A DNA stretch of 64,000 bases from Ethanoligenens sp047722935 (GCA_047722935.1 JBDNZS010000002.1:1-64000), one strand, 5' to 3'; positions 9,301 to 17,528 are shown, counted from the first letter of the stretch. The notes: a model not told the origin generated them from the letters alone. A program made the numbers and translations.

Positions 9301-9380
9301 GTGCCTGTATTCACTTTGTTTAACAGGAACACATCGCGTCGCGGGCATCTCGCGGACGCTTGGAAACGGGAGGAACCAAT

Positions 9381-10046
9381 ATGGGGATTTTTGGCCGCTT
9401 TGCCAAGATGACAGAAGCCAAAATCAACGAAGCGCTCGACAATGTGGAAAATCCGATCGAAATGTGCAACCAGCACTTACGTGATATGGAAGAAAAGTTT
9501 CGGCAGGCGCAGCTCTCCTCGGCGCAGGTAATCGGCAATGCGCACCGCGTAGAGGACGACTTGAACGCCGCTAAGCAGGAATCTGCCGAATGGGATGAAA
9601 AAATTCGGCTCGCGGTTTCCAAAGGAAACGACGATTTGGCCAAACGGGCCATTGCCCGCAAGCACGAGATTGACACCCGCGTGCAGACATTATCCGCCAG
9701 CTATGAAACCGCGCACGCACAGGCAGAAAAACTGAAAGAAACCCTGACCGAACTGCGTGATGAAATCGACACCACTCGCCGCAAACGCGACGAGTTGGAA
9801 GCGCGCTACAAAACGGCGGAGGCCTCCCAGAAAGTCAATGAAATCGTCGCCAATGTCTCCACAAAGAAAAACGACATCAACATGGATGACATCGAGCGCA
9901 AAATTGCGCGCAAAGAGGCGATGGCCGAAGGGCTGGGCGAGCTTGCCGACATGAAAAAGGATAATCTGGACGATGCATTCAAAAAGCTTGAGGGCGACAT
10001 CGATCTGGACGCCGAGCTTGCCAAATATAAGCAACAAAATCCATAA
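9381..10046 (+). CDS. pspA: PspA/IM30 family membrane-stress protein
   Basis: A 221-residue peripheral inner-membrane protein of the PspA/Vipp1/LiaH family, which oligomerises on stressed membranes. The amphipathic start (MGIFGRFAKMTEAKINEALDN) and the long, charged, almost uninterrupted coiled coil (about residues 25-185) with heptad-like KLKETLTELRDEIDTTRRKRDELEARYKTAE match the family. The ATG at 9381 follows GGGAGGA by 6 nt. A secreted Gly-rich protein follows 15 nt downstream, and a Cys-rich protein comes next. There is no pspF or liaRS regulator here, so how it is induced is unknown. Confidence 0.9.
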   Translation: MGIFGRFAKMTEAKINEALDNVENPIEMCNQHLRDMEEKFRQAQLSSAQVIGNAHRVEDDLNAAKQESAEWDEKIRLAVSKGNDDLAKRAIARKHEIDTRVQTLSASYETAHAQAEKLKETLTELRDEIDTTRRKRDELEARYKTAEASQKVNEIVANVSTKKNDINMDDIERKIARKEAMAEGLGELADMKKDNLDDAFKKLEGDIDLDAELAKYKQQNP

Positions 10047-10061
10047 GGCGGCGTATTTTAT

Positions 10062-10454
10062 ATGAAACACAAATGGTTGCGCACGTTCTGTGCGCTTGCG
10101 GCGGCACTGGTGCTTTGCGTTGGCATCGGTATTGCATCCCCGTTGGTGGCGGATGCACGCGGCAGCGGCGGCACATACGCTTCACCGAAAAGCGGCTATA
10201 AGACCGGCGGCTACACCACCCCCAAAAGTGGTGGCGGCACTGGCGGCAGCTTTTTCGGTGGCAGTACCGGCGGCAGTTTTTTCAGCGGCAGCACCGGCAG
10301 ATCCTCCAACCACTTCTTTTTCTTTCCCTCATTTTTTCATTTTGGAGGATACGGCACTGGATTCAGTGCGCTGCATATTCTACGCTACATCATCATCGCA
10401 ATCGTCATCATTCTCATTATCCGCTGGATTATTCGCCGCAGGCGGCGTTTTTAG
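10062..10454 (+). CDS. Secreted Gly/Ser-rich protein with C-terminal membrane anchor
   Basis: A 130-residue protein of unrecognised family with a clear layout. It has an N-terminal signal peptide (KHKWLR, then a hydrophobic A/L/V core, cleavage probably after residue 32 at ADA). A low-complexity Gly/Ser/Thr region with imperfect GGS(F)F and SGSTG repeats follows (about residues 34-85), then a Phe-rich patch. A single C-terminal hydrophobic helix (HILRYIIIAIVIILIIRWII) ends in RRRRRF. The protein would sit outside the membrane with its basic tail in the cytoplasm. It follows pspA by 15 nt and is probably co-transcribed, which suggests a role in envelope stress. Confidence 0.65.
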   Translation: MKHKWLRTFCALAAALVLCVGIGIASPLVADARGSGGTYASPKSGYKTGGYTTPKSGGGTGGSFFGGSTGGSFFSGSTGRSSNHFFFFPSFFHFGGYGTGFSALHILRYIIIAIVIILIIRWIIRRRRRF

Positions 10455-10480
10455 CAGACCGTACAGCCAACAACTTTTAT

Positions 10481-10513
10481 CCGACCGCACGAAAACGCGG
10501 CCGGTTTTTTATT
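10481..10513 (+). terminator. Terminator between the Gly-rich and Cys-rich genes
   Basis: CCGACCGC pairs with GCGGCCGG across an 8 nt loop (one A-C mismatch), followed by TTTTTTATT. It may act as partial termination between gene 2 and gene 3 of the pspA cluster. Confidence 0.6.
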
Positions 10514-10544
10514 ACGGCTGCCGTACAACAGGGAGGAGATTTCT

Positions 10545-11198
10545 ATGAACCAAAGCGAAAAAGCGCAATTGGCGAAGCTGGAGGCACTCTACGCAGACAC
10601 GGTTTTCGCGCTGGAGGGGCTTGACGGATTTGTGGAAAAAAGCACCCTGCACCGACGCACATTCGTGCGTGGGCTGCCCGCACTTCGGGAGATCATCGAT
10701 CTATCCAAGCGCGTGGAAGAAGACACCTCCGGCGGTTTTTTTGACAAACTGCGCGGTGCGGGAAAAGAGGCCGAGCGCAAACTGCTGGCAGGCATGGAAG
10801 AAGGACGCCGCACCTTTGAGCAGATGACGTTCTGCAAGGATTGTGTCTGTTTTAAATGTCCGCGCGAGTGCGAGATGGAGGGCTGTGACCGCTGTGAGCC
10901 GGGCTGTGGCAGCCACATCGTTCATTGTGACAATCAGACGGTAACCGTCTACAGGTTTGCCAACAAAATCATCCCGCTTACCGAAAATCGCACCGGCATG
11001 ACAAAGGACCATCGGGTGCTTGCGTTGGTGTTGGACAAAAAATACAAGCAGCTGTTCCTTATTCTGGAGGATGGCGCGGAAAAATTGGTGCTTTATTACT
11101 ATCCCAATCCATCGGGAGATACCTACGGGGAAATCACCGACATGGAAGATCTGGATTTTGCCATCCAAGCTTTTGAGGCGGGTACAACCGGTTCCTGA
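10545..11198 (+). CDS. Cys-rich protein of unknown function downstream of pspA
   Basis: A 217-residue soluble protein. The N-terminal half is helical and charged. A cysteine cluster follows at about residues 97-128, with nine Cys in about 32 residues (CKDCVCFKCPRECEMEGC, then CEPGC and a final C), likely binding zinc or an Fe-S cluster. The C-terminal half is a mixed alpha/beta region ending in acidic residues. I do not recognise the family. GGGAGGAG lies about 7 nt before the ATG. The position behind pspA and the Gly-rich secreted protein suggests a shared role, weakened by the terminator at 10481. Confidence 0.6.
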   Translation: MNQSEKAQLAKLEALYADTVFALEGLDGFVEKSTLHRRTFVRGLPALREIIDLSKRVEEDTSGGFFDKLRGAGKEAERKLLAGMEEGRRTFEQMTFCKDCVCFKCPRECEMEGCDRCEPGCGSHIVHCDNQTVTVYRFANKIIPLTENRTGMTKDHRVLALVLDKKYKQLFLILEDGAEKLVLYYYPNPSGDTYGEITDMEDLDFAIQAFEAGTTGS

Positions 11199-11260
11199 GC
11201 TCAAATAGGGCTAAGGTTGATATACCATGCACAGCCTGAAACGGGTATTTTGGCCTGTGT

Positions 11261-11704
11261 TTACGTGGACAGCCACTGAATAAAGGCTGTTTTGTCCTGC
11301 TTATTATAGCCCGCGCGCTCATAAAAGCGCAGGGTGCTATCCAGTTTGGAACCGGTCAAAAGCATGATTTTATAACAGTGCGCCTGTTGAGCGATGGCCT
11401 TGGCTGCTTGTAGCACAGCGGTAGCATAACCTTGATGCCGGTATGCCTCATGCGTGACCACATTTTCGACCAATGCGTATGGCTGCTGCCCGTGTGTCAA
11501 ATTGGGAATGACCGTCAGGACACAGGATGACACTATCCTTTCTTCATCCAACCCCAGCAGTACATGCTGTCCATCCCCTAACAGAACCCGCCGCCACAAT
11601 TGGCGCAGAGATTCCGTCATTTTCGGCATTTCATTGTCATGCAACTGTGTATAAAGCTGTAACAATGATTCCAAATCCGCCTCGGTTGCTTCCCTAATCT
11701 GCAT
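11261..11704 (-). CDS. GNAT family N-acetyltransferase
   Basis: A 147-residue single-domain GNAT. The acetyl-CoA binding motif A is visible as VVTHEAYRHQGYATAVLQAAKAIA at about residues 86-109 (R/Q-x-x-G-x-A/G pattern), followed by KIMLLTGSKLDSTLRFYERAGY, the usual C-terminal beta-alpha unit. The acceptor substrate is unknown. GGGGAGGA lies 6 nt before the ATG. The gene is separated from prfC (same strand, downstream) by a terminator-like stem at 11733. Confidence 0.85.
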   Translation of the reverse strand: MQIREATEADLESLLQLYTQLHDNEMPKMTESLRQLWRRVLLGDGQHVLLGLDEERIVSSCVLTVIPNLTHGQQPYALVENVVTHEAYRHQGYATAVLQAAKAIAQQAHCYKIMLLTGSKLDSTLRFYERAGYNKQDKTAFIQWLST

Positions 11705-11732
11705 GAGTCATCCTCCCCTTTTGTCAAATTTT

Positions 11733-11778
11733 TAAAGGATGGACGCATCCGATTTGCAGCGGCTGCGTCCATCCTTTA
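11733..11778 (-). terminator. Terminator of prfC
   Basis: A perfect 15-bp stem (arms 11733-11747 and 11764-11778, TAAAGGATGGACGCA and its complement) with a 16 nt loop. Read on the minus strand it is followed by AAAATTTG. It sits 10 nt after the prfC stop and before the acetyltransferase gene. Confidence 0.75.
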
Positions 11779-11787
11779 TTGTGCTTG

Positions 11788-13395
11788 TCAGGATTCCGGA
11801 GCGGGCGGAATCTCCAAAAACTGTGCATCCTTGTTTTCGTCAATCGTGCGGCGCATAAACCATTCATTGGTGAATAGTACAACCTGCCGCCCGAATGCGT
11901 CCTGCACCACCAGCGCGTCATTTGTGTAGCCGATGCGCTCAGTGGTGAATTTGGCGGGCATCACCCACCGTGCATACCCGTAAGGCAGCTGCTCCATACG
12001 GACATCTACCTTGTATTCGTTTTTCAATCTGTATTCCAGCACTTCGAGCTGGAGTACGCCAACCACCCCGACAATCAGCGACTCATATCCGGCAAACGGT
12101 TGTTTGAACAGCTGGATGGCGCCTTCTTCGGCAATCTGCTCCACGCCCTTCAAAAACTGTTTGCGCTTCATCGCATCGATGATGGTCACGCTGGCAAAAT
12201 GCTCCGCTGGAAACATCGGGATGCCTTCAAACTGGAACGTTTTCCCCGGCGGACAGAGCGTGTCTCCAATATTGAAAATACCCGGATCGAACACGCCGAT
12301 GATGTCGCCCGCATAGGCTTCCTCGACGATATTGCGATCCTGCGCGAGAAACTGCTGCGGCTGGGACAATCGGATGTTTTTTCTGGCACGCACTTGATAA
12401 ACGGTCATTTCTTTTTCAAACTTGCCCGAACAAATGCGGATGAATGCAATGCGGTCGCGGTGCGCAGGGTTCATGTTGGCTTGTATTTTAAAAACAAATC
12501 CCGAAAACGCCGCCTGTGTCGGTTCCACCTCGCCACCCGATGTTTTGTGCGATGCAGGCATCGGCGCGTAGGAAAGGAAATCCTCCAGAAACGGCTGCAC
12601 GCCGAAATTGGTCATGGCGCTGCCGAAATACATCGGCGTCAGTTCGCCCTTTTGTACCTTTTCCAAATCAAACGCATCACCTGCCGTATCCAACAGCTCG
12701 ATGTCTTCGCAAAGCTGCTCATACAGCTTATCTCCCAGCAACTCCCGGAATTTGGGGTCGTCCACCGCACCGGTGTTCGTCGCAACCATCCTTTGACCGT
12801 GACCCTCGCTTGTGAACAATTCAATTTGTTTTTTCGCGCGGTTATACACGCCTTTAAAATCCGTCCCGGAGCCGATGGGCCAGTTCATCGGGCAAGAGCG
12901 AATACCCAGCACCTGCTCCAATTCTTCCATTAACTCAAACGGATCCTTGCTGAACCGGTCCATTTTGTTCACAAAGGTGAAAATGGGAATACCCCGCATC
13001 CGGCAGACATGGAACAGCTTGACCGTCTGTGCCTCCACGCCCTTCGCGCCATCAATAAGCATGACAGCGCTATCCGCCGCAACCAGGGTGCGATAGGTAT
13101 CTTCACTGAAATCCTGATGCCCCGGGGTATCCAAAATATTAATATGAAAGCCGTCATAATCGAACTGCATCACGCTGGAGGTGACGGAAATCCCTCTCTG
13201 CTTTTCGATTTCCATCCAGTCCGATACGGCGTATTTGGCGGCTTTTCGCCCTTTAACAGTACCGGCCAGTCGAATGGCCCCACCGTAAAGCAACAACTTT
13301 TCGGTCAGGGTCGTTTTTCCCGCGTCAGGGTGCGATATAATGGCAAAGGTTCTGCGCCTTTGTATTTTTTTAATCATTTCATCAGTCTGCGGCAC
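11788..13395 (-). CDS. prfC: Peptide chain release factor 3
   Basis: A translational GTPase that recycles RF1/RF2 from the ribosome after termination. The 535-residue protein carries the G-domain motifs SHPDAGKTTLTEKLL (G1), GISVTSSVMQF (G2), DTPGHQDFSEDTYR (G3) and NKMDR (G4), then the RF3-specific domains 2 and 3. I place the start at a GTG (13395) because AAGGTGG lies 6 nt before it and the protein then has the usual dozen residues before RRTFAIISHPDAGKT. An in-frame ATG eight codons upstream lacks a ribosome site. The long leader 13396-13591 contains three hairpins. Confidence 0.95.
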   Translation of the reverse strand: MPQTDEMIKKIQRRRTFAIISHPDAGKTTLTEKLLLYGGAIRLAGTVKGRKAAKYAVSDWMEIEKQRGISVTSSVMQFDYDGFHINILDTPGHQDFSEDTYRTLVAADSAVMLIDGAKGVEAQTVKLFHVCRMRGIPIFTFVNKMDRFSKDPFELMEELEQVLGIRSCPMNWPIGSGTDFKGVYNRAKKQIELFTSEGHGQRMVATNTGAVDDPKFRELLGDKLYEQLCEDIELLDTAGDAFDLEKVQKGELTPMYFGSAMTNFGVQPFLEDFLSYAPMPASHKTSGGEVEPTQAAFSGFVFKIQANMNPAHRDRIAFIRICSGKFEKEMTVYQVRARKNIRLSQPQQFLAQDRNIVEEAYAGDIIGVFDPGIFNIGDTLCPPGKTFQFEGIPMFPAEHFASVTIIDAMKRKQFLKGVEQIAEEGAIQLFKQPFAGYESLIVGVVGVLQLEVLEYRLKNEYKVDVRMEQLPYGYARWVMPAKFTTERIGYTNDALVVQDAFGRQVVLFTNEWFMRRTIDENKDAQFLEIPPAPES

Positions 13396-13481
13396 AAATA
13401 TCCACCTTTCAGCAGGCATCGCCTGCTATACAATGCAAACAAGTCGCGGGCACCTCTGGAATACAACATTCCGGCATTCGC

Positions 13482-13509
13482 GACGACCTGCACCCAGATG
13501 CAGGTCGTC
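13482..13509 (-). promoter_or_regulatory. Perfect hairpin in the prfC leader
   Basis: GACGACCTGCA pairs with TGCAGGTCGTC (11 bp, 6 nt loop), about 90 nt before the prfC start. It has no following T-run, so it is not a terminator. It could be an mRNA-stabilising or regulatory stem. Confidence 0.45.
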
Positions 13510-13512
13510 CAT

Positions 13513-13548
13513 AAAAACCAGCTCCGCACGCAAACGTACTGGTTTTTT
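13513..13548. terminator. Terminator-like hairpin in the prfC leader
   Basis: AAAAACCAG pairs with CTGGTTTTT, with an inner ACG/CGT pairing. T-runs follow on both strands. On the minus strand it would lie inside the prfC leader, so it could attenuate prfC, or simply back up the next hairpin. Confidence 0.45.
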
Positions 13549-13561
13549 ACGGTATATCAAA

Positions 13562-13597
13562 AAACCGCGCGTATCTGTTTCCGCGCGGTTTCTTATT
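13562..13597. terminator. Bidirectional terminator between lrgB and prfC
   Basis: A perfect 10-bp stem AAACCGCGCG/CGCGCGGTTT with a 10 nt loop. It is followed by TTTTTTGATAT on the minus strand and TCTTATTATA on the plus strand. It is 165 nt downstream of the lrgB stop. The remaining gene-free DNA at 13598-13755 shows nothing else I recognise. Confidence 0.65.
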
Positions 13598-13755
13598 ATA
13601 TCATATTTTCCATGCGTACGCCAGCGCCTTGCCTGCGGAAATTTAAGATTTCTCTGAAAGGATTTTGTTTTCCCTACAAGTACGTAAGGCAGTCCATCCT
13701 ATCCCACCGTTTCCGTCATTTCCCGTTCCACGCCCGGCTCTCAGGCAGATACGGC

Positions 13756-14463
13756 TCATTTCCAAATGGAGGCGAATAGCGAAAACAGGAGAGGAGCGCA
13801 AATCACTGTGATGATGCCCGCCACGCAAATAGACAAACTGCTCATCGCTCCCTCGTCTTCACCAAGTTCCAATGCTTTGGATGTCCCAACCGCGTGGGAG
13901 GCGGTGCCCAGCGCCAGCCCGACCGCCACGCGGTTCTTTACTCGGAGCAGTTTGAACACCTGCGGGCCAAGCACCGCGCCGAAAATTCCGGACAGCAGCG
14001 TTGCCACCACCGTAACAGCCTGAATGCCATGCATGTCCTGCGTGATGCCGATGGCAATTGCCGTCGTGACCGATTTTGCCATCAGTGACCGGATTAATAT
14101 CTTGTCCATGCCAAAAACTTTGCAGAGAATATATACCGAAGACATGGACGCCACCGAGCCAATCGAAATGCTCACCAGAATGACCGGCGCGTATCTTTTA
14201 ATCAATTTCAACTGGTCGTACAACGGCACTGCCAGCACAACAGTTGCGGGCGTCAGCAGCAGGGTGATGAACTGTCCGCCTGCCATGTAGTCTTTGTAGC
14301 TGATATGGAAAATCATCACCACTGCACAAACAATGACAATCGCCAGCAGCAACGGATTTAGAATGGTCAGACGTGTTTTTCGATAAATCACCAGCCCAAC
14401 CGCATAGGCCGCGATAGAAAGCGTAATACTGAAAAGGGGGCTGGATACGATTGTTTCCATCAT
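13756..14463 (-). CDS. lrgB: LrgB/CidB family membrane protein
   Basis: A 235-residue integral membrane protein of the LrgB family, the partner of the holin-like LrgA/CidA. These proteins are tied to autolysis control and, in some species, to export or uptake of pyruvate and glycolate. About six to seven hydrophobic helices are visible, with family-typical segments TPATVVLAVPLYDQLKLIKRYAPVIL, SLMAKSVTTAIAIGI and GLALGTASHAVGTSKALELGEDEGAMSSLSI. The start overlaps the lrgA stop by 4 nt (ATGA). No LytSR two-component system is nearby. Confidence 0.92.
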   Translation of the reverse strand: MMETIVSSPLFSITLSIAAYAVGLVIYRKTRLTILNPLLLAIVIVCAVVMIFHISYKDYMAGGQFITLLLTPATVVLAVPLYDQLKLIKRYAPVILVSISIGSVASMSSVYILCKVFGMDKILIRSLMAKSVTTAIAIGITQDMHGIQAVTVVATLLSGIFGAVLGPQVFKLLRVKNRVAVGLALGTASHAVGTSKALELGEDEGAMSSLSICVAGIITVICAPLLFSLFASIWK

Positions 14464-14975
14464 AGCGCAGCATCTCCTTTCGCTTCAGGCTCGCCTGCAT
14501 CCGGCAAAGGCGGCGCAGGCGGCAGTGGTGATGGTCTGCGCGGCGATTGCGGCGGCACAGTTGGATCAGCCGGGGGAACCGGAGGCTGTGCAGCAGGATC
14601 CTTGGGCGGCACCGCTTTCCCGCCATTCCTATTGAACAGCTTCATCATCCAGTTGGAAAAGACGCCTGTGACCGACAGCACAATGATGGTTGTCAGCAGG
14701 ATGACCAGCAGGTATGGAACCAGCACATTTTTGATGGTGTTGAAATTGGCAACAATAGCAACACCGCTGGGAATGAAAAAAAACGCCATGTTGCCAATCA
14801 AAAACCTGCTGACACGGCGTATCTGCTGCTTCTTGATGACCTGGAAATAGAGAAGCAGAAACAGGATGATCATTCCAAACACGTTGCCGGGAACAGGCAG
14901 GTGTGTCACCACGCTAAGCACCTGTCCGGCCACGCAGATAGCGAAAACAATGCCGCACTGCGCTAAAATTTTCAT
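14460..14975 (-). CDS. lrgA: LrgA/CidA family holin-like protein with a Pro-rich tail
   Basis: A 171-residue protein. The first about 115 residues form the four-helix LrgA/CidA membrane domain, with LPVPGNVFGMIILFLLLYF and FFFIPSGVAIV as the family signatures. Unlike usual LrgA proteins (about 120-140 residues), it ends with a 50-residue low-complexity tail dominated by proline (runs such as PPVPPADPTVPP and PPAPPLP) and closing on acidic residues. GGAGG lies 8 nt before the ATG at 14975, which excludes the upstream in-frame start at 15047. It is the first gene of the lrgAB operon. Confidence 0.9.
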   Translation of the reverse strand: MKILAQCGIVFAICVAGQVLSVVTHLPVPGNVFGMIILFLLLYFQVIKKQQIRRVSRFLIGNMAFFFIPSGVAIVANFNTIKNVLVPYLLVILLTTIIVLSVTGVFSNWMMKLFNRNGGKAVPPKDPAAQPPVPPADPTVPPQSPRRPSPLPPAPPLPDAGEPEAKGDAAL

Positions 14976-15056
14976 GAAAAAGGCCTCCGCATCCCGAACT
15001 CGCCTGGATGCGGGCCGGGTCAAAATCGGGCGGCGCCTAACTCGCACCGCACCCGC

Positions 15057-15093
15057 TCATGGGCGGCGATACGAATCGTACCGCCGCCCATGA
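15057..15093. promoter_or_regulatory. Long perfect hairpin upstream of lrgA
   Basis: Twelve base pairs (TCATGGGCGGCG and its complement), an A-C mismatch, then four more pairs with an AAT loop. It lies 82 nt before the lrgA start and downstream of the candidate promoter, so it would form in the lrgA leader RNA. No T-run follows, so it is not a simple terminator. Confidence 0.5.
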
Positions 15094-15125
15094 ATGTGGC
15101 TATATTCTACTATTCTTTTAACCCA

Positions 15126-15154
15126 AATACAAGGATAATGCGCCAACTTGACAA
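15126..15154 (-). promoter_or_regulatory. Candidate lrgAB promoter
   Basis: Minus-strand TTGTCA (15149-15154) and TGTATT (15126-15131) with a 17 nt spacer. The -10 box is weak. The rest of 14976-15277 holds only the hairpin at 15057 and AT-rich DNA. Confidence 0.35.
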
Positions 15155-15277
15155 GGGTATGTGGGATTTTCTCTTATTCCCATAAACTTATCGTTACTCT
15201 CATCCGTTTTTTTGTATGTATTTTTACCAATTTACAGCCAGCTTTTTTATAAACTCTACACAAGAAAGCAGGCGCAC

Positions 15278-16726
15278 TTACGCATCCGCATTCTCCTCGG
15301 CGGAAAATGTATTCTCCGCATCTGCCACACTTTCCGCCACATGCTGATGGCTGGCTTCTTTGCTGAATGTGTCCACCTTTGCCACGCTACGTAAGCCATG
15401 GGTCAAGCATCCAGCACCGCCCACACAACCGTCCACGCAGGACATTCCCTCGATAAAGTTTTTACCCAGCTTGCCCTTGGATGCCTTGAGCAGTGCAATC
15501 TTGTAGCTTTCCGCGCCGTTGCATATCTCCGGGTTCAATACCAGATCAAGGCCTTCGTCCTCCACCACACTGCGCACCGCCTGGGTTACGCCGCCGCTTC
15601 TGGCAAACGCGCGACCAAAGCAGGATGCATCATCAATCGGGTCCTCTTCCAGTTGATCCACCTGCACGTCCATCCCGTCAAACAGAGCTTGCAGTTCTTC
15701 AAATGTAAGGACGCTGTCTATTGCGCCCTGTGTCTTGGGCAGTTGAATCTCCATCTTTTTGGAAATGCAAGGGCCGATAAAGACCACTTTCGCGCCAGGG
15801 TCGCTCTGCTTGATGAGCAGCGCAGCCTCCACCATCGGGGAAACATTGTGGGAAATAAACGGCACCAGATCGGGATGATTCACTTCCACATATCGCACGA
15901 AAGACGGGCAGCATGAGCTGGTAAGGAACCCTTTCTCAGCCAACTCTTGTGCTTCTTTCTGTGCCACAACATCCGCGCCGAGGGCTGCCTCCACCGAGCG
16001 ATAGAACCCGAGCTTTCGGATGCCTGCCACTACCTGGCCGATTTTGGCGTAAGAGAACTGGGTGACGATAGCCGGCGCAAGCACGGCATAGACATGCACG
16101 TCCGGGTTTTCCCGCGCCTCGTTTAACAGATGCACCACGTCCAAAATGAACGATTTATCCACCATTGCGCCAAACGGGCATTGGGCAACACAGGTGCCGC
16201 AGGATGTGCAGCGATCATAATCGATCATTGCCTTTTTCTGATCGTCAATGGAGATGGCTTTCGCCGCACAACCCGCCACGCACGGGCGCTGATGCTCGAT
16301 AATGGCATGGTACGGACATGCTTTCATACAGCGTCCGCACTCTTTGCATTTTTCCGGATCAATAACAGCCTTGTGTTTGTCGTAGCTGATTGCATCGAAC
16401 GGGCAGGCAGCATGGCATTTGTGCGCAAGGCAGCCGCGGCAGGCGTCGGTGACGGAAAACCGCTGTACCGGGCACTCGTCGCACGCACTGTCGATGACGG
16501 AGACAATCCCCTGTGTATCCCCGTCGCCCATCGCCGCACGGACACGCTCCTCTACAATAGCACGCTCCCGATAAATGCAGCAGCGCATGGTCGCCTTTGG
16601 TCCCGGAATAATGGTACGCGGAATATCGTAGTACCCATCGGCGAGTCTGCCCATGCGCTCCAGACGCACCACCTCACGCAGCACTTTATACTTTAATTCC
16701 TGCACATCAGTATCAAATAAAATCAA
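15278..16726 (-). CDS. Group-B-type [FeFe]-hydrogenase-like iron-sulfur protein
   Basis: A 482-residue cytosolic protein. After an N-terminal region with CDECPVQRFSVTDACRGCLAHKC it has two ferredoxin-type 4Fe-4S motifs, CKECGRCMKACP and CTSCGTCVAQCP (about residues 130-190). A C-terminal H-cluster domain follows. The three H-cluster motifs are SSCCPSFVRY (L1, canonical TSCCPxW), GPCISKKME (L2) and GMSCVDGCVGGAG (L3), so all four H-cluster cysteines are kept. Phe replaces the usual Trp in L1. The architecture fits group B monomeric [FeFe] hydrogenases of clostridia, which may evolve H2 from ferredoxin or act as redox sensors. I place the start at a TTG (16726) because AGGAGG lies 8 nt upstream. 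No maturation genes (hydEFG) are in the window. Confidence 0.85.
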   Translation of the reverse strand: MILFDTDVQELKYKVLREVVRLERMGRLADGYYDIPRTIIPGPKATMRCCIYRERAIVEERVRAAMGDGDTQGIVSVIDSACDECPVQRFSVTDACRGCLAHKCHAACPFDAISYDKHKAVIDPEKCKECGRCMKACPYHAIIEHQRPCVAGCAAKAISIDDQKKAMIDYDRCTSCGTCVAQCPFGAMVDKSFILDVVHLLNEARENPDVHVYAVLAPAIVTQFSYAKIGQVVAGIRKLGFYRSVEAALGADVVAQKEAQELAEKGFLTSSCCPSFVRYVEVNHPDLVPFISHNVSPMVEAALLIKQSDPGAKVVFIGPCISKKMEIQLPKTQGAIDSVLTFEELQALFDGMDVQVDQLEEDPIDDASCFGRAFARSGGVTQAVRSVVEDEGLDLVLNPEICNGAESYKIALLKASKGKLGKNFIEGMSCVDGCVGGAGCLTHGLRSVAKVDTFSKEASHQHVAESVADAENTFSAEENADA

Positions 16727-16926
16727 GAAATTATCCTCCTGCACAACAGCGCGCCACGGCAACCACCCGGTTTTCCGCAGCGCTCTTTTTTAGCAGTACC
16801 AGTATAGCAAGTGCAGCAAGTCCCTGTAAAGCGCGCAAATCGAATTTGTCTGCGAAATAATACGGTTTTATTATAATATGGTTTTTTATGTTTCAACCCA
16901 CATATCCTCTATCTCTTTATCACCCG

Positions 16927-16955
16927 TTGACAGAACCGGGTACGCGGAGTACGAT
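16927..16955 (+). promoter_or_regulatory. Promoter of the DUF2127-like gene
   Basis: A perfect TTGACA (16927-16932), 17 nt spacer, and TACGAT (16950-16955), 25 nt before the ATG at 16980. The leader would be short. Confidence 0.6.
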
Positions 16956-16979
16956 GGATATGCAATGGAGGATACGCCG

Positions 16980-17528
16980 ATGAATGCTTTGGGGAGATGG
17001 ATCAAATCCTGCCGGGATCTGCTGTTTTCCGGCGACCTTGTGGATGTGGGATTCCGCTTCGCGATTCTGGGCAAAGGGCTAAGCGGATTATTTGAGATGA
17101 TTGGCAGTGCGCTGTTGTTTTTCCTGAATCCCACGCGGATGAACCGGCTGCTCACATTTCTTGCGCATCGTCTGTTCTCCACATGGCCGTGGCAGCCGGT
17201 CGCCAATATCCTGCTGCATTTCGGGATGCATTTTTCAACAAATGCGCAGATTTTTGGAATACTGTACCTGCTCTCCCATGGCGTAATTAAGTGTATCCTG
17301 ATGCTGCTTTTGTGGCGAAAAAAGCTGTGGGCCTATCCGCTCGCCATCCTATCCATTCTGCTGTTTATGGCCTACCAGATCGACCGCATCTGCATCCGCC
17401 CCACCGTGATGATGGTCGCACTCACGGTTTTCGACGCTGCCATGATTGGATTAACCGTCGTAGAATACCGCCGGGTAAGGCGGCTGTTCCGCGCCAAAAA
17501 GCGCGAATGCCCCGAAGCGGGGCATTGA
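16980..17528 (+). CDS. DUF2127-like membrane protein
   Basis: A 182-residue protein with four hydrophobic segments (about residues 22-48, 85-105, 110-130 and 138-160). The motif HGVIKCILMLLLWRKKLWAYPLAI closely resembles the conserved core of DUF2127 membrane proteins, whose function is unknown. GGAGG lies 8 nt before the ATG at 16980, which rules out the in-frame upstream Met at 16878. It is a single gene with its own promoter and is convergent with the thioesterase gene. Confidence 0.75.
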   Translation: MNALGRWIKSCRDLLFSGDLVDVGFRFAILGKGLSGLFEMIGSALLFFLNPTRMNRLLTFLAHRLFSTWPWQPVANILLHFGMHFSTNAQIFGILYLLSHGVIKCILMLLLWRKKLWAYPLAILSILLFMAYQIDRICIRPTVMMVALTVFDAAMIGLTVVEYRRVRRLFRAKKRECPEAGH

